Shown: positions 30,339 to 31,056 of the stretch, in pieces
How positions within the stretch are numbered: the first letter of the stretch is position 1
Layout: every line of letters starts with the position of its first letter
Assembly: GCA_910587245.1 (NCBI GenBank)
Contig: CAJULX010000021.1
Span: 1 to 31,056 of the forward strand
Direction of reading: 5' to 3'
Source: Candidatus Gastranaerophilales bacterium
GTDB taxonomy: Bacteria > Cyanobacteriota > Vampirovibrionia > Gastranaerophilales > Gastranaerophilaceae
DNA length: 31,056 nucleotides
The notes under the pieces: generated by a model
The model's database searches: none
What the model was told of the DNA's origin: nothing
What the model saw: the letters and a program-made list of their open reading frames with translations, nothing else
Position numbers and translations under genes: made by a program

Positions 30339-31056
30339 ATGATAAAATTTGAAGGACAAGACAGACGTCAGGCTAAACTTGATAAAGTTTTAGCCGAATA
30401 CGGCTTTAAATCCCTTGAAGATGTACAAGCATTGTGCCTTTCAAAGGGAATCAACGTTGAAGAAATTGTTAAAGGCATTCAGCCGATTGCATTTGAAAAT
30501 GCTGTTTGGGCTTACACTTTAGGCTGTGCGATTGCTCTTAAAAAAGGCTGTACATCAGCTGCCGATGCTGCCGAAGCTATCGGTTTGGGTTTGCAGGCAT
30601 TTGCCGTACCGGGTTCTGTTGGCGACACAAGAAAAGTTGGTATCGGTCATGGTAACCTCGGCGCAATGCTTCTTCGTGAAGAAACAAAATGTTTCTGCTT
30701 CTTAGCAGGTCATGAATCTTTTGCTGCTGCAGAAGGCGCTATCGGTATTGCAAGAAACGCTAACAAAGTTAGAAAAGAGCCCTTAAGAGTTATCTTAAAC
30801 GGTCTGGGTAAAGATGCCGCTTATATTATTTCAAGAATTAACGGTTTTACCTATGTTGAAACCCAATATGACTACAAAACAGGCAAATTAAACGTTGTTA
30901 AAGAAACTCCTTTTTCAAACGGTGAAAAATCAAAAGTTAAAGTATACGGTGCGGATGACGTTTCAGAAGGTGTTGCAATTATGATTGCGGAAGGCGTTGA
31001 TGTTTCTATCACAGGTAACTCAACCAACCCGACAAGATTCCAGCACCCTGTTGCAG
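30339..31056 (+). CDS. GGGtGRT family protein, 5' part cut by the window edge
   Basis: The reading frame runs open from ATG 30339 to the window end, giving 239 residues without a stop. The N-terminus MIKFEGQDRRQAKLDKVLAE and the blocks VPGSVGDTRKVGIGHGNLG and CFCFLAGHESFAAAEGAIG match my recollection of the GGGtGRT protein family; the motif that names the family would lie beyond the edge. The biochemical role is not known to me. Its constant pairing with a NifU-like scaffold suggests a part in Fe-S cluster handling in anaerobes. An AAGGA site lies about 9 bases before the ATG. Confidence 0.85.
   Translation, partial: MIKFEGQDRRQAKLDKVLAEYGFKSLEDVQALCLSKGINVEEIVKGIQPIAFENAVWAYTLGCAIALKKGCTSAADAAEAIGLGLQAFAVPGSVGDTRKVGIGHGNLGAMLLREETKCFCFLAGHESFAAAEGAIGIARNANKVRKEPLRVILNGLGKDAAYIISRINGFTYVETQYDYKTGKLNVVKETPFSNGEKSKVKVYGADDVSEGVAIMIAEGVDVSITGNSTNPTRFQHPVA

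Overview
The window is about 31 kb of AT-rich bacterial chromosome. The lineage call is an inference. The ClpC N-terminus is very close to what I recall of cyanobacterial ClpC, yet nothing photosynthetic is present. A NifU-like scaffold next to a GGGtGRT protein, and many short hypothetical proteins with a phenylalanine-centred N-terminal motif, point to a gut-type non-photosynthetic cyanobacterial relative (Melainabacteria/Vampirovibrionia, perhaps Gastranaerophilales). A 16S or marker-gene tree would be needed to confirm this.

Layout. 1-1000: a tRNA-Ser-like fragment at the edge and two coupled small hypothetical genes. 1023-3989: clpC and rpiB on the minus strand. 4067-14168: a 10-kb minus-strand accessory block of five unusual genes in three transcription units, each closed by a clear hairpin terminator: unit 1 (387 aa, then 1133 aa), unit 2 (119 aa, then 960 aa), unit 3 (627 aa). 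14425-18580: plus-strand fructose-bisphosphate aldolase, a winged-helix protein, a soluble histidine kinase and a membrane/TPR protein. 18606-23428: minus-strand radical SAM enzyme with a coupled small gene, then three genes that include two Pro/Gln-rich HEAT-like paralogues. 23583-25169: gatB and tRNA-Leu(CAA). 25183-29481: a small hypothetical, an NhaC-type antiporter, a divergent alpha-amylase-like TIM-barrel protein and a phosphoribosyltransferase-like protein. 29607-31056: a NifU-like Fe-S scaffold and the start of a GGGtGRT gene cut by the window edge.

The accessory block is the most interesting part. The 387-, 960- and 1133-aa proteins share an N-terminal module with EF-hand-like acidic loops and an extended LysM domain. 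They then differ: one carries YD/MORN-like beta repeats; one carries these repeats plus four annexin-like GTDE repeats; one carries a roughly 280-residue Asp-Ser/Thr/Val/Ile repeat. All three units have the same direct repeat upstream (two TTGTAA hexamers 10 bp apart), and units 1 and 2 end in related hairpins. Together this looks like a co-regulated set of calcium-responsive wall- or surface-associated proteins. None has a recognisable Sec signal peptide, so their location is open.

No CRISPR array, insertion sequence, integrase or rRNA was seen. No gene-free stretch exceeds about 260 bases.
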